Shown piece after piece: positions 53,339-62,106 of a stretch of 64,000 bases of DNA. Position 1 is the first letter of the stretch. The number at the start of each line of letters is the position of its first letter. The notes under the pieces were generated by a model. It saw only the letters and a program-made list of their open reading frames with translations, had not been told where the DNA came from and made no database searches. Position numbers and translations under genes: made by a program. Source of the DNA: Lachnospiraceae bacterium (GTDB lineage: Bacteria > Bacillota > Clostridia > Lachnospirales > Lachnospiraceae); assembly GCA_022767285.1 (NCBI GenBank), contig JALENY010000037.1:1-64000 (forward strand), given 5' to 3'.

Positions 53339-53428
53339 GAGTCCGGCAATTTGCTTTGTGCCTTTTCCACACTTATATTGGGATTGTATTTTGTGAAAAG
53401 GCCCTTGCTATCCTAAGCCTGTGAAGGA

Positions 53429-53488
53429 ATAAAATACCGCCGTACGGAAGAGGACCGGGAGCAGTTTCCTTCCGTGCGGCGGTTTTAT
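53429..53488. terminator. Bidirectional terminator between CotF-like and HD genes
   Basis: Arms 53429-53450 and 53469-53488 (TAAAATACCGCCGTACGGAAG with CTTCCGTGCGGCGGTTTTA), loop 18 bases, U-rich ends in both directions. Confidence 0.85.
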
Positions 53489-53505
53489 CGGCTAATCTTT
53501 ATAGA

Positions 53506-54285
53506 TTATGGGAGCAAGACACATTTTGATCGGCAGTATGCCAGGGCTTCCTCTCGAATAAGTGCCATTTTTCGGGCAGTATCCGGATTAGAATAGGGAA
53601 TCCGATCAATGTTGGAAGCAATACAGTTGTGATCCAATACATATTGGTAACTGGCCGGAAAATTAAAGTCATAGATAAAGGCCAGGTAAGAAATCCACAT
53701 ATCCATTTTTGTGCGCCGGTCATCTTTTAAAATGGGTTTGTGATCCATGAATGTCTGAAATATACTGTCGCTGACGTCTTCCATGCCGAGTTCTTCGGCG
53801 GTTACATCCAACATAGCCGGAACCGGATCTACGGCTTTTACCCGGAAATTATCAAGCTTATCTGCATCACGGATGATTTTCGCATGCAGCAGTGCATCTC
53901 CGGTCACAGTCGGGTCGATGGCAAAAAGACTGTGGTTTTTGATAGCAGCGTAAATGATAGAATCATATTTATCAGTATCAATATAATCACGGATATGATT
54001 CTGATCAAACAGTACTTCAAGACCGCATTCCGCATGCGGAAGCAGATTGTCATCGTAACTGTTGAAACGCGTCAGCTGTTCAAATCGCCCTACATCATGC
54101 AAAAGTCCGATGAGGAGTGAAAGATTGCGGTTTTCTTCATCAAGCTCAAGCGAATCGGTCAGATAACTGCATGCCTTCACCACTTCAAAAGTATGACGGA
54201 TTTTCAGGGCTATTTTCGGATCGGAAGTGTCATATTGAGAAACATATTTTTGGAATGCTTTTTTTGCATGATCTAATGATATCAT
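53506..54285 (-). CDS. HD-domain phosphohydrolase
   Basis: 259 residues. The metal-binding H...HD...D pattern is visible: IRHTFEVVKA (His about 30), LIGLLHDVGRFEQ (HD about 63-64), then AAIKNHSLFAI and KIIRDADKLDNFR (Asp about 140). Probably hydrolyses a nucleotide or phosphodiester; the substrate is unknown. GAGG lies before the ATG. Single gene. Confidence 0.85.
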   Translation of the reverse strand: MISLDHAKKAFQKYVSQYDTSDPKIALKIRHTFEVVKACSYLTDSLELDEENRNLSLLIGLLHDVGRFEQLTRFNSYDDNLLPHAECGLEVLFDQNHIRDYIDTDKYDSIIYAAIKNHSLFAIDPTVTGDALLHAKIIRDADKLDNFRVKAVDPVPAMLDVTAEELGMEDVSDSIFQTFMDHKPILKDDRRTKMDMWISYLAFIYDFNFPASYQYVLDHNCIASNIDRIPYSNPDTARKMALIREEALAYCRSKCVLLP

Positions 54286-54417
54286 AAAAACCTCTTTCTG
54301 CAGATTTCGGTTTTCTGCCGGAAACCGCGTTTCTTAGATTGTACCATATCTTTGAAGTATGTACAGCTTTAATAGATGAAAGAAATAAAACATTTCTCTA
54401 TGTTGTTGTACGTATGC

Positions 54418-54918
54418 TCACACTGTATAGGAACAAATACATCTCCAGCATTCTAACAGCCGGTCCATCTGATAAGCCGCATTGGCGGGACTGGTAGAAG
54501 GTAATACCTGTATTTCTCTTCCCGTCACAGGAAGACTGTAGCGATTGTACAGTTTCTCCGCTGTCTTTCCATTGGCAAAAACAGCCTGGATATCACAATT
54601 TCCAAAAATCCGCATTAAATCGCAGGGAATTACATTTTTTATGCTGCTGTCACTGGAACCTGCAATATCACAGCTGGCGATCACATCCCAAATGGCTATA
54701 CCATGGGAAAGCAGCAGCCACTTCTTCTCCTCTATGGTTTCAGGCATCTTTTCGTTCATCAGGGAAGCGATTACTTTCCAGAAGCGATTCTGGGGATGAC
54801 CATAGTAAAAATGGTTTTCTCTGGATTTCACCGAGGGAAACGTCCCAAGAATCAGTATTTTTGAATGATTGTCATACACTGGTGCAAATTCATGCACCTG
54901 CTTACTTCTTTTTTGCAT
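54418..54918 (-). CDS. DNA-deoxyinosine glycosylase
   Basis: 166-residue uracil-DNA-glycosylase-fold enzyme excising hypoxanthine (deaminated adenine) from DNA. Motif I ILILGTFPSVKSREN with HFYYGHPQNRFWKVI (about 20-50), IAIWDVIASC (about 72-81) and the C-terminal PSTSPANAA motif match this family. Length is as expected. AAGGAAAA precedes the ATG. Single gene in the same direction as the HD gene. Confidence 0.9.
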   Translation of the reverse strand: MQKRSKQVHEFAPVYDNHSKILILGTFPSVKSRENHFYYGHPQNRFWKVIASLMNEKMPETIEEKKWLLLSHGIAIWDVIASCDIAGSSDSSIKNVIPCDLMRIFGNCDIQAVFANGKTAEKLYNRYSLPVTGREIQVLPSTSPANAAYQMDRLLECWRCICSYTV

Positions 54919-54971
54919 ATTTTCCTTTTAACCGGCACCGGTTTTTCCCGTGAGCTCAAAACAGTTTCATG

Positions 54972-55006
54972 ATGAAAGGGAGGGACCGATGGTTCCTCCC
55001 TTTCAT
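54972..55006 (-). terminator. Hairpin downstream of glyA
   Basis: Perfect 12-bp stem ATGAAAGGGAGG/CCTCCCTTTCAT (arms 54972-54983 and 54995-55006, 11-base loop), 11 bases after the glyA stop. The U-tract is poor, so termination strength is uncertain. Confidence 0.5.
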
Positions 55007-55017
55007 ATACAACACTT

Positions 55018-56256
55018 TTACGCGATCAACGGATATTTATCCGTCAGCTCTTTCACAATTGCTTTTGCTTTTTCTTTATTATCCGGATTCTGAATCATGA
55101 GTGCGATTGCCTCTGCGATCTTATCCATGTCTTCCGGTTTCATACCACGGGATGTAACAGCAGCCGTACCAAGACGAACACCGCTGGTCACAAAAGTTGA
55201 CTCCGGATCATTGGGGATTGCATTTTTATTACAGGTAATGTGTGCGTCATCCAGCAAAGTCTCCATCTGTTTTCCGTTTATACCGGTTCCCCGCAGGTCA
55301 ACCAGCATCAGATGATTATCCGTTCCTCCGGAAACGATCTTCACGCCACGGCTCATGAGTCCTTTGCAGAGTGCCTGAGCATTGTCAATGATGCCCTGGG
55401 CATAGGCTTTGTATTCCGGCTGAAGGACTTCCTGGAAACATACAGCTTTTGCAGCGATCACGTGCATCAGAGGTCCTCCCTGAATGCCTGGGAATACTGC
55501 TTTATTCAGTTTATGCTCTTTTGCAAATTCCTCACTGCTTAAGATGAGACCACCTCTCGGTCCTCTTAAAGTCTTGTGTGTGGTTGTCGTCGTAACATGA
55601 GCGTAAGGAATAGGGCTTGGATGCAGGCCGGCTGCAACCAGACCGGCAATGTGCGCAATATCGACCATCAGATATGCACCAACCTCATCTGCGATCTCAC
55701 GGAATCTTTTGAAGTCGATGATTCTGCAGTAAGCACTCGCACCTGCTACAATCAGTTTCGGCCGGCACTCCAGTGCCAGTCTTCTTACCTCATCATAATC
55801 AATATAACCGTTTTCGTCTGTCTCGTAAGCAACTGCCTTAAAATAGGAACCACTCATGTTTGCAGGGCTTCCGTGTGTAAGATGTCCGCCGTGATCCAAA
55901 GACATTCCCAATACGGTATCACCGGGCTGAAGCAGCGCATAAAATACTGCCATATTAGCCTGTGCACCGGAATGCGGCTGAACATTTGCGTAGGTGCAGC
56001 CAAAGATTTTCTTAGCTCGCTCAATCGCCAGTCGTTCCACCACATCCACACAGGAACAGCCTCCATAGTATCTGTGTCCCGGATAACCTTCTGCATATTT
56101 ATTTGTGAGCGGGCTTCCCATTGCCGCCATAACAGCTTTGCTTACCCAGTTTTCTGAAGCAATCAGTTCAATGTGTGAATTCTGTCTGGCAATCTCGTCC
56201 TGAATCGCCTGTGCAATTTCCACATCTGTCTGCTTGATTTCATCCAATGAATACAT
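55018..56256 (-). CDS. glyA: Serine hydroxymethyltransferase
   Basis: 412-residue PLP enzyme interconverting serine and glycine and supplying methylene-tetrahydrofolate. [46 protein letters not shown], and the PLP lysine in [14 protein letters not shown] (about 226). ATG at 56256; a TTG 6 bases earlier sits closer to GGGAG and is an alternative start. Own promoter at 56299-56328; no room for a glycine riboswitch in the short leader. Confidence 0.97.
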   Translation of the reverse strand: MYSLDEIKQTDVEIAQAIQDEIARQNSHIELIASENWVSKAVMAAMGSPLTNKYAEGYPGHRYYGGCSCVDVVERLAIERAKKIFGCTYANVQPHSGAQANMAVFYALLQPGDTVLGMSLDHGGHLTHGSPANMSGSYFKAVAYETDENGYIDYDEVRRLALECRPKLIVAGASAYCRIIDFKRFREIADEVGAYLMVDIAHIAGLVAAGLHPSPIPYAHVTTTTTHKTLRGPRGGLILSSEEFAKEHKLNKAVFPGIQGGPLMHVIAAKAVCFQEVLQPEYKAYAQGIIDNAQALCKGLMSRGVKIVSGGTDNHLMLVDLRGTGINGKQMETLLDDAHITCNKNAIPNDPESTFVTSGVRLGTAAVTSRGMKPEDMDKIAEAIALMIQNPDNKEKAKAIVKELTDKYPLIA

Positions 56257-56298
56257 ATCCAATTTTCTCCCTTCGTAAAACCAGTGTTAATTATTCGC

Positions 56299-56328
56299 AT
56301 TATAGCACTAAAAGTGAGAGCTTGTAAA
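56299..56328 (-). promoter_or_regulatory. Promoter of glyA
   Basis: Minus-strand TTTACA (56323-56328), 18-base spacer, TATAAT (56299-56304); leader about 40 bases. Confidence 0.65.
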
Positions 56329-56426
56329 GGATTCCTGTTTTTTTCAATACACTTTTTCAATATTTCTGTCGTTTTCATGATTCGACGGCACACTTCATGA
56401 TGATTTCATCTTTTTCCTATATTTTT

Positions 56427-56864
56427 TTATCTTTTCCCCTTATTTTTTTGCCTGCCGGATTTTTCTTTCCGTTCCGTTCTGCCCTTTTGATTTTCCTGCG
56501 TCGCTGCCACCAGTTTTCTTACCTGCTGATGGTTTCGGATGGCTTTGTCAATATTCCTGCAATGATGTTCCGGATTGTTTCTCTCTTCTATGGTCTTCTG
56601 AATAATTCTCTCCATAATTTCAAAAAACTGCTGATTTCTCTGATCTTTCCCGCCAAGTATGTCCCGAATATCCTTGAGCGCATGGGTCTTTTTCAGTTCT
56701 TTAATCTTCTGCATGGTTTCGATATTTTCTTTTGTATAGACACGATATCCTTTGGCATTTCGGCCAATATCCAGTTCCAGTTCTTCTTCCCAGAATCGCA
56801 GGACGTGACTCTCAACTCCAAGCATTTTTGCAGCCTGGGAAATGGTGTATGTAACCTCACCCAT
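56427..56864 (-). CDS. MerR-family transcription regulator
   Basis: 145 residues: winged helix at the N-terminus (YTISQAAKMLGVESHVLRFW, then GRNAKGYRVYTKENIETMQK), a coiled-coil (about 50-105) and a very basic, low-complexity tail (GRTERKEKSGRQKNKGKR) without a ligand domain. The short effector-less form resembles RacA/YhdQ-like MerR proteins. Its ribosome site GGGGAGG lies inside a 19-bp inverted repeat. Downstream of dnaB on the same strand. Confidence 0.88.
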   Translation of the reverse strand: MGEVTYTISQAAKMLGVESHVLRFWEEELELDIGRNAKGYRVYTKENIETMQKIKELKKTHALKDIRDILGGKDQRNQQFFEIMERIIQKTIEERNNPEHHCRNIDKAIRNHQQVRKLVAATQENQKGRTERKEKSGRQKNKGKR

Positions 56865-56868
56865 AAAA

Positions 56869-56926
56869 ATACCTCCCCATAAGAGATTCTCCTGCTATTA
56901 TAACAGCATTTCTCATAGGGAGGTAT
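56869..56926 (-). promoter_or_regulatory. Long inverted repeat over the merR leader
   Basis: Arms 56908-56926 and 56869-56887 pair over 19 bp on the minus strand (ATACCTCCCTATGAGAAAT with ATCTCTTATGGGGAGGTAT, wobble pairs only). The right arm holds the merR ribosome site and is followed by five U and the ATG. The 20-base loop carries TATAAT. It can be a terminator for dnaB, a translational block, or an autoregulatory operator. Confidence 0.65.
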
Positions 56927-56948
56927 GATTTTCGTTCGTCAAATTCCG

Positions 56949-58277
56949 CTATTTTTTCATGTTAACAAACTTTGTGTAGTTTGGCAGCCATACCAGCTTT
57001 ACTGTTCCAATGGGACCGTTACGCTGTTTTGCCACAATGATTTCCGCAATGTTCTTTTCTTCCGTGTCTTTGTGATAATAATCGTCACGGTAGATAAACA
57101 TTACCACATCGGCATCCTGCTCGATGGCTCCAGATTCACGCAAGTCGGAAAGCATGGGACGGTGATCCGGTCTCTGCTCCACGGCACGGCTCAGCTGGGA
57201 CAATGCCACAACCGGCACATTCAGCTCACGGGCCAGCGCTTTTAAGGAACGAGATATATCGGAAACTTCCTGCTGTCGGGAATCTGTTCTTCCGTTTCCG
57301 GACATCAGCTGCAGATAGTCGATGATAATGATACCGATGTCGTGGTCAATTTTATATTTTCTTGCTTTGGAGCGCAGTTCCGCAATGGAAATACCCGGTG
57401 TATCATCAATGATCAGCCTTGACTCGCCCACCACGCCGGCTCCTTCGATCAGACGGCTCCACTCCTCATCGTTCAGATTACCGGTACGGATCTTCTGGGA
57501 ATCCACACGTGATTCCAGCGCAAACAGACGGTTCACCAGCTGTTCCTTTGACATTTCCAAACTGAAGATAGCCACTGCCTTTTTGCAGCGAAATGCAATA
57601 TGCTGGGCAATGTTCAGGACAAATGCGGTCTTTCCCATGGAAGGGCGGGCAGCAACCAGAATAAAATCCGACGGCTGCAGACCGGCGGTCTGATAATCCA
57701 GATCGGTAAATCCTGTGGGCACACCGGTAACGGAACCCGTGGTTTTGGAAGCCTTTTCAATGGAATCCAGAGCGTTCAGCACAACCTGACGTATGGGAAC
57801 ATAATCTCCGGTGTTTTGCTGCAAAAGCAGATTAAAAAGTTTCTTCTCCGTATCTGCCAGAATATCGACGGTCTTTTCTTTGCCCAAATAGCATTCATTG
57901 GCAATCTCTTCGTTGACACGGATCAGTTTTCTGAGTGTAGCTTTGTCTTTTACAATATTTGCATAATATTTTACGTTGGCCGAAGTCGGTACCGCATTCA
58001 GCAGATCCCGAACAAATTCCATGTTGCTGATTTCAGGAGGTACATCTTTTTCTTTCAGACGATCCTGCAAAGTAACCACGTCCACGGGTCTGCCTTCGTT
58101 AAAAAGTTCAACCATTGACTCAAAAATGATTCCGTATTGCTGCTGGTAAAAATCTTCCGGTACCAGAATCTCACCTGCTGCCATAACAGCCTCACGACCC
58201 ATAAGCATAGAACCAATCACAGACTGTTCCGCTTCTATGCTATGCGGCAATATTCTCTTAATCAGTGCCTCTTCCAT
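56949..58277 (-). CDS. dnaB: Replicative DNA helicase
   Basis: 442-residue hexameric helicase of the replication fork. N-terminal domain (LPHSIEAEQSVIGSMLMGRE), linker helix, RecA-like core with Walker A AARPSMGKTAFVLNIAQHIA (about 205-224), Walker B GIIIIDYLQLMSG, and VVALSQLSRAVEQRPDHRP with an Arg finger. Length standard; no intein. Order gdpP - rplI - dnaB is widely conserved in Firmicutes. AGGAGGGACAGCCC precedes the ATG. Confidence 0.98.
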   Translation of the reverse strand: MEEALIKRILPHSIEAEQSVIGSMLMGREAVMAAGEILVPEDFYQQQYGIIFESMVELFNEGRPVDVVTLQDRLKEKDVPPEISNMEFVRDLLNAVPTSANVKYYANIVKDKATLRKLIRVNEEIANECYLGKEKTVDILADTEKKLFNLLLQQNTGDYVPIRQVVLNALDSIEKASKTTGSVTGVPTGFTDLDYQTAGLQPSDFILVAARPSMGKTAFVLNIAQHIAFRCKKAVAIFSLEMSKEQLVNRLFALESRVDSQKIRTGNLNDEEWSRLIEGAGVVGESRLIIDDTPGISIAELRSKARKYKIDHDIGIIIIDYLQLMSGNGRTDSRQQEVSDISRSLKALARELNVPVVALSQLSRAVEQRPDHRPMLSDLRESGAIEQDADVVMFIYRDDYYHKDTEEKNIAEIIVAKQRNGPIGTVKLVWLPNYTKFVNMKK

Positions 58278-58410
58278 GGGGCTGTCCCTCCTGTAACTCT
58301 CCCTGAAGTTGTTTCAGGAACTCTTCCTGAAGCTGTTTCCTGCATCTGTTTCTGCAGTCCTTACTTGCAGCTCTTCCCTCAGTTTTTCTGTATTTCTTCC
58401 GGTATTTGCT
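58278..58410 (-). other. Purine-rich rplI-dnaB spacer with short repeats
   Basis: 133 bases without a gene. The dnaB-proximal half holds a degenerate tandem motif around CTTCAGGAAGAG / CTTCAGGGAGAG (about 24-base period), ending in the dnaB ribosome site. No terminator is visible, so dnaB is probably read from the upstream promoter. Confidence 0.5.
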
Positions 58411-58857
58411 TTACTGCTCTTTTACATGTACTTTCAACTGTGCAGTCACCTTCGGATGCAGCCGCAGCGGTACGTTTGTGTAGCCAAGACTTTTTATCGG
58501 GCTTTCCAGCTGCAGTTTTTTCTTGTCGATATCAAGGTTCAGCTGATTTTTGGCCGCTTCCGCAATTTCTTTTGCGGAGACGGATCCAAATACTCTTCCG
58601 CCTTCCCCGGTCTTGATGGTTACTGTCACCGTCACATTCTCAAGCTCTTTTGCAAAAGCCTGTGCCGCAGCCAGATTCTCTTTTGCCACCTTTTCTTCAT
58701 GCTGGTTCTGAAGCTTCAGATCATTTAAGTTTTTGCTGTTTGCCTCTACACCCAGTTTTTTAGGCAAAATCATATTGCGCGCGTATCCGTCGGACACATT
58801 TACAATTTCACCTTTTTTTCCCAGAGATTTTACATCTGCCAATAAAATAACTTTCAT
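58411..58857 (-). CDS. rplI: Ribosomal protein L9
   Basis: 148 residues, the normal length. The N-terminal RNA-binding domain shows [20 protein letters not shown] and [16 protein letters not shown]; a long connecting helix and the C-terminal domain ([15 protein letters not shown]) follow. GGAGG lies 8 bases before the ATG, 18 bases after gdpP. Part of the 50S subunit, affects frame maintenance. Confidence 0.98.
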   Translation of the reverse strand: MKVILLADVKSLGKKGEIVNVSDGYARNMILPKKLGVEANSKNLNDLKLQNQHEEKVAKENLAAAQAFAKELENVTVTVTIKTGEGGRVFGSVSAKEIAEAAKNQLNLDIDKKKLQLESPIKSLGYTNVPLRLHPKVTAQLKVHVKEQ

Positions 58858-58875
58858 AATAATTTCCTCCTGTTT

Positions 58876-60921
58876 CTATAGATCGCCTTCCTCGATCATT
58901 TCCTGTAATGTACTCTTCAAAAGCCGAATTGCCTCACTGATGGTCGTATGGGGAAGCTGTGCACCGGCAATGTTCATATGTCCGCCGCCCCCCAGCCGTT
59001 CCATGATAATCTGTACGTTGACCTCATCAATGGCGCGAGCGCTGATATAAATCGTATCATTATAGTCTGTCATGACAAAAGATGCCTTCACGCCCACGAC
59101 GTTCAAAAGCTCATTGGCCGCCTGGGCACAGATTACCGTCGGGCTGTCCAGATCTGCACTTGGACATACGGAGATGGCAAATGCGTTTTCAAAGGTCTCT
59201 GCCCTGGCGATCGTAGCTGCTTTTGCCCGGTAATCTTCCATATTATCCCGGAACATCTTCCGGACTCTTGTCACGTCCGCACCGCATCGGCGCAGAAATG
59301 CAGCTGCTTCAAAGGTACGTACACCGGTTCTTGTCATAAAATTGTTCGTATCGATCATAATACCGGCATACAGACAGTCCGCTTCTATATTCCGGATACG
59401 GATCTCGTCCGCAAAATACTGTAAAACTTCCGCCACCATCTCACAGGCCGAAGAAGCATATGGTTCGATATAGGACAGCACCGCATTTCGGATGACTTCA
59501 CGGCCCTGCCTGTGATGATCCAGGACCACGATCGTCTTGGTCAGGCTCAGAAGCTCCTCGCACTCTGTGTAGCTGGGTTTGTTGGTGTCAACCACCACGA
59601 CCACCGTATTCGAGTCAACAATATCCCGTGCCTCTTTGCAGGTGACAAACATGTGGGAATCATAATCCGGATTGTTCAAAAATCCTGACATCAGCGGGCG
59701 TATAGCCGGCGGCGGATTGTCTACCACAATATAGGCCGGTTTGTTGATGGTCTTTGCTGCACGGTACATTCCCACCGCAGCTCCCAGGGTATCCACATCC
59801 GTTATTTTATGCCCCATGACAACCACGCGAGCCTTACTGCTCATGAACTCCTTCAGGGCATGGGCTTTTACACGCGCCTTCACACGGGTATTTTTCTCAA
59901 CAGATTCCGTTTTTCCGCCATAATAAGAGGTATTTTCTCCATTTTTGACAACGACCTGATCACCTCCGCGGCCGAGCGCCAGCTCGATGGCCACACGGGC
60001 ATATTCCGCATTCTGACTGTAGCTACTTCCGTTCAGTCCGATACCGATACTCAAGGTAACGGCCATTTCATTTCCGATGTTTACCGTTTTTACCTCTTCC
60101 AGAATACTGAATTTTACTTTCTGCAGAGCATCCAGAGATCGTTTCCTCATCATGACAAAATACTTGTCTTTTTCTGTTTTCCGAACAATTCCGTCAATCT
60201 CATTAAAATATTTGTTGATTTTTCGATCGATCAGCGCTACAAGAAGTGAGCGTCGGACTTCCTCAACACTTTCCAGCGCTTCATCATAATTATCAAGATA
60301 AATGAGACCGCAGACCAGTTTTTCTTCTTCTTTTTCCCTTTTTAGATGGTTCAGATCCGTCTCATCAAAGAGATAGCAGGCAATCAGATAATTTTTATCT
60401 TCCGCCATCTCCAGCAGGCTGTCATCCCCCAGCAGGCCGTCAACGGATACTTTTTCCATGGCCGCACGGTAGTCCCTTCCCTCAAACAGGATCTCAACCT
60501 CTGTCTTATCCTGAACTCCCGGCAATTCTTTTTCCGTCACTTCCGGAAATATTGTATTGATACCCTTGCGGTATGAGTTGTCTTTCTCACAGATTTCCAT
60601 AAACTCGTCGTTCATCCACAGCATCTTGCCTTCGGAGTCCATAAGGGCATAGGGAACGATAAATTCTTTCAGCAGCTGTTTCTGTACCTGCCCGTAATTG
60701 GCGGCAAATATGATCAGTTCGTGCAGAAGCACAGAACGGTTTCGCACATACAAAAGCCAGGCTGCCGCCACGTAAATAAGAAGACACACTGCGCTTGCCA
60801 GTCCGGCTATAATATCGATAAAAAACAAACCAATTACCATCACGACCCAGAAAATAATGAGCAGCAGCGGCCATCTCAAATATGATTTCAATTGTCCATT
60901 TAATTTAATATTATTTTTCAT
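58876..60921 (-). CDS. gdpP: Cyclic-di-AMP phosphodiesterase, GdpP/YybT type
   Basis: 681-residue membrane protein that degrades c-di-AMP. Two N-terminal helices (about 17-57), a degenerate PAS domain, a degenerate GGDEF domain (about 175-305), then the catalytic DHH domain (VMGHKITDVDTLGAAVGMYR; VVVLDHHRQG) and DHHA1 (RLGGGGHMNIAGAQ). GAGG lies 8 bases before the ATG. First gene of gdpP-rplI-dnaB. The leader from its candidate promoter is about 215 bases. Confidence 0.96.
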   Translation of the reverse strand: MKNNIKLNGQLKSYLRWPLLLIIFWVVMVIGLFFIDIIAGLASAVCLLIYVAAAWLLYVRNRSVLLHELIIFAANYGQVQKQLLKEFIVPYALMDSEGKMLWMNDEFMEICEKDNSYRKGINTIFPEVTEKELPGVQDKTEVEILFEGRDYRAAMEKVSVDGLLGDDSLLEMAEDKNYLIACYLFDETDLNHLKREKEEEKLVCGLIYLDNYDEALESVEEVRRSLLVALIDRKINKYFNEIDGIVRKTEKDKYFVMMRKRSLDALQKVKFSILEEVKTVNIGNEMAVTLSIGIGLNGSSYSQNAEYARVAIELALGRGGDQVVVKNGENTSYYGGKTESVEKNTRVKARVKAHALKEFMSSKARVVVMGHKITDVDTLGAAVGMYRAAKTINKPAYIVVDNPPPAIRPLMSGFLNNPDYDSHMFVTCKEARDIVDSNTVVVVVDTNKPSYTECEELLSLTKTIVVLDHHRQGREVIRNAVLSYIEPYASSACEMVAEVLQYFADEIRIRNIEADCLYAGIMIDTNNFMTRTGVRTFEAAAFLRRCGADVTRVRKMFRDNMEDYRAKAATIARAETFENAFAISVCPSADLDSPTVICAQAANELLNVVGVKASFVMTDYNDTIYISARAIDEVNVQIIMERLGGGGHMNIAGAQLPHTTISEAIRLLKSTLQEMIEEGDL

Positions 60922-61142
60922 ACGGTGTTCCTCATAGTTTCATACATGTGCATTATCGTGTGTTGATAAATGCAGTCATAAACAACTCGCAAAACGATCC
61001 CGCAGCTGCAGGCTTCGTCACGTGCTGTGGTTGCAGTTTTTGAAATGCTTCTTGATTTCATGATCCCGCTTCGTTATGCCAGGACTTGTTTGTATTCATC
61101 AAATGTCTGCTTCACATGCATTTGACGCATTGCGCTGCGAAT

Positions 61143-61171
61143 ATTATATCACAAGTATTCCGTAAAGTCTA
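61143..61171 (-). promoter_or_regulatory. Candidate promoter of gdpP-rplI-dnaB
   Basis: Minus-strand TAGACT (61166-61171), 17-base spacer, perfect TATAAT (61143-61148). Confidence 0.55.
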
Positions 61172-61213
61172 TGAAGAAGAATTTCCCGTCCGCGTATGGA
61201 TCTATACAATCAT

Positions 61214-61255
61214 GAAAATACGTCCGGAATCATCCCATAATTCCGAACGTATTTC
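61214..61255 (-). terminator. Terminator downstream of the PepSY gene
   Basis: Arms 61214-61230 and 61240-61255 (GAAAATACGTCCGGAAT with ATTCCGAACGTATTTC), 9-base loop, U-rich ends; about 40 bases after the stop. Confidence 0.75.
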
Positions 61256-61295
61256 AAGCATGAAGCCAACATTTTGAGGCAGCCATGCCTGTTGT

Positions 61296-61994
61296 CTAAT
61301 CCTGCTTCCAGGAAATCATTTCTCCCGTATCCGCAGACATCTTAAATTCATATTCTTTATTGTTGTAATGCACTTCGCCTTCATAGACCAACTGCCCATT
61401 CTCTTCTTCCAGCTCAATCTCAATATTTTCCTTAGAAGCACCCGGAACCATCTTCATCAGAGCCTGTATCGCCTGTTCCTCGCTAAATCCAACCGCCACG
61501 GTATTGGACTGAAAACCATCCTCGATTTCCCTGTCTTTGCTTAAAATTGTACCTGTTTTTCCGTCTATCTCGTAATCATATTCCTCCACACCTACATAGA
61601 ATTCCACCTCATATTCCCAGGGTTCCTCATCCATATCCAGATAAACACGCATGGTTGTCACATCCGTTTCCGCCACTTGTGCATCCTTTAAGGCGATTTG
61701 GAATGCCGCATCTTCACCGATCATGGAATTCATTTTTTCCCGGTATTCTTCTTCCGGACCGGCTGACGGTTTTTCCGGCTCGCCCGGGCTCATCTCCTCT
61801 CCCTCTGTTCCGGCGGAAGGTCCCATGTCATCCGGATTCTCTGCAATCTCATTGTCCTTCTCAGCAGGCTCCTCTAATTCCGTGGAATCCGGCGTATTTT
61901 TTGTCTCGTCTTTTGTACTCGTTCCGCAGCCGATCGTCAGCACCATAGCAGCTGCCAAAATTCCGGTCAAAATACTCACATTTTTTTTCTTCAT
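61296..61994 (-). CDS. PepSY-domain lipoprotein
   Basis: 232 residues. Signal peptide MKKKNVSILTGILAAAMVLT ends in the lipobox TIGC (Cys about 23); an acidic, Pro/Glu-rich linker (to about 90) leads to two PepSY repeats: IGEDAAFQIALKDAQVAETD with YEVEFYVGVEEYDYEIDGKT (first), and GFSEEQAIQALMKMVPGASK with YEFKMSADTGEMISWKQD (second). PepSY domains are thought to inhibit peptidases or regulate extracellular processes. The start at 61994 is chosen by signal peptide and AAAGGA. Downstream of the MoxR gene. Confidence 0.92.
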   Translation of the reverse strand: MKKKNVSILTGILAAAMVLTIGCGTSTKDETKNTPDSTELEEPAEKDNEIAENPDDMGPSAGTEGEEMSPGEPEKPSAGPEEEYREKMNSMIGEDAAFQIALKDAQVAETDVTTMRVYLDMDEEPWEYEVEFYVGVEEYDYEIDGKTGTILSKDREIEDGFQSNTVAVGFSEEQAIQALMKMVPGASKENIEIELEEENGQLVYEGEVHYNNKEYEFKMSADTGEMISWKQD

Positions 61995-62106
61995 TATTCC
62001 CATCCTTTCTGCCATATCATTCTTTTCTGTTGCCTGCCGGAATTATCTGTTCCGAAGGCATGTAAGAATACTATCTTCCCCCGCGGTCAAAATCATAAGT
62101 CATTTC

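Larger units (their letters stand above)
60922..61295 (-). other. gdpP leader and flanking intergenic region
   Basis: 374 bases without a confident gene. The minus strand carries the gdpP promoter and a roughly 215-base leader. One reading frame of this leader holds a possible 18-codon ORF (61128 to about 61074; MRQMHVKQTFDEYKQVLA) and then, after a stop, a possible 47-codon ORF beginning MKSRSISKTATT at about 61061, whose TGA overlaps the gdpP ATG. Ribosome sites are weak, so coding status is open. Confidence 0.4.

Noticed and set aside
56257-56330. Glycine riboswitch before glyA
   Set aside because: The leader from the promoter at 56299-56328 is only about 40 bases, too short for the aptamer, and no terminator is present.
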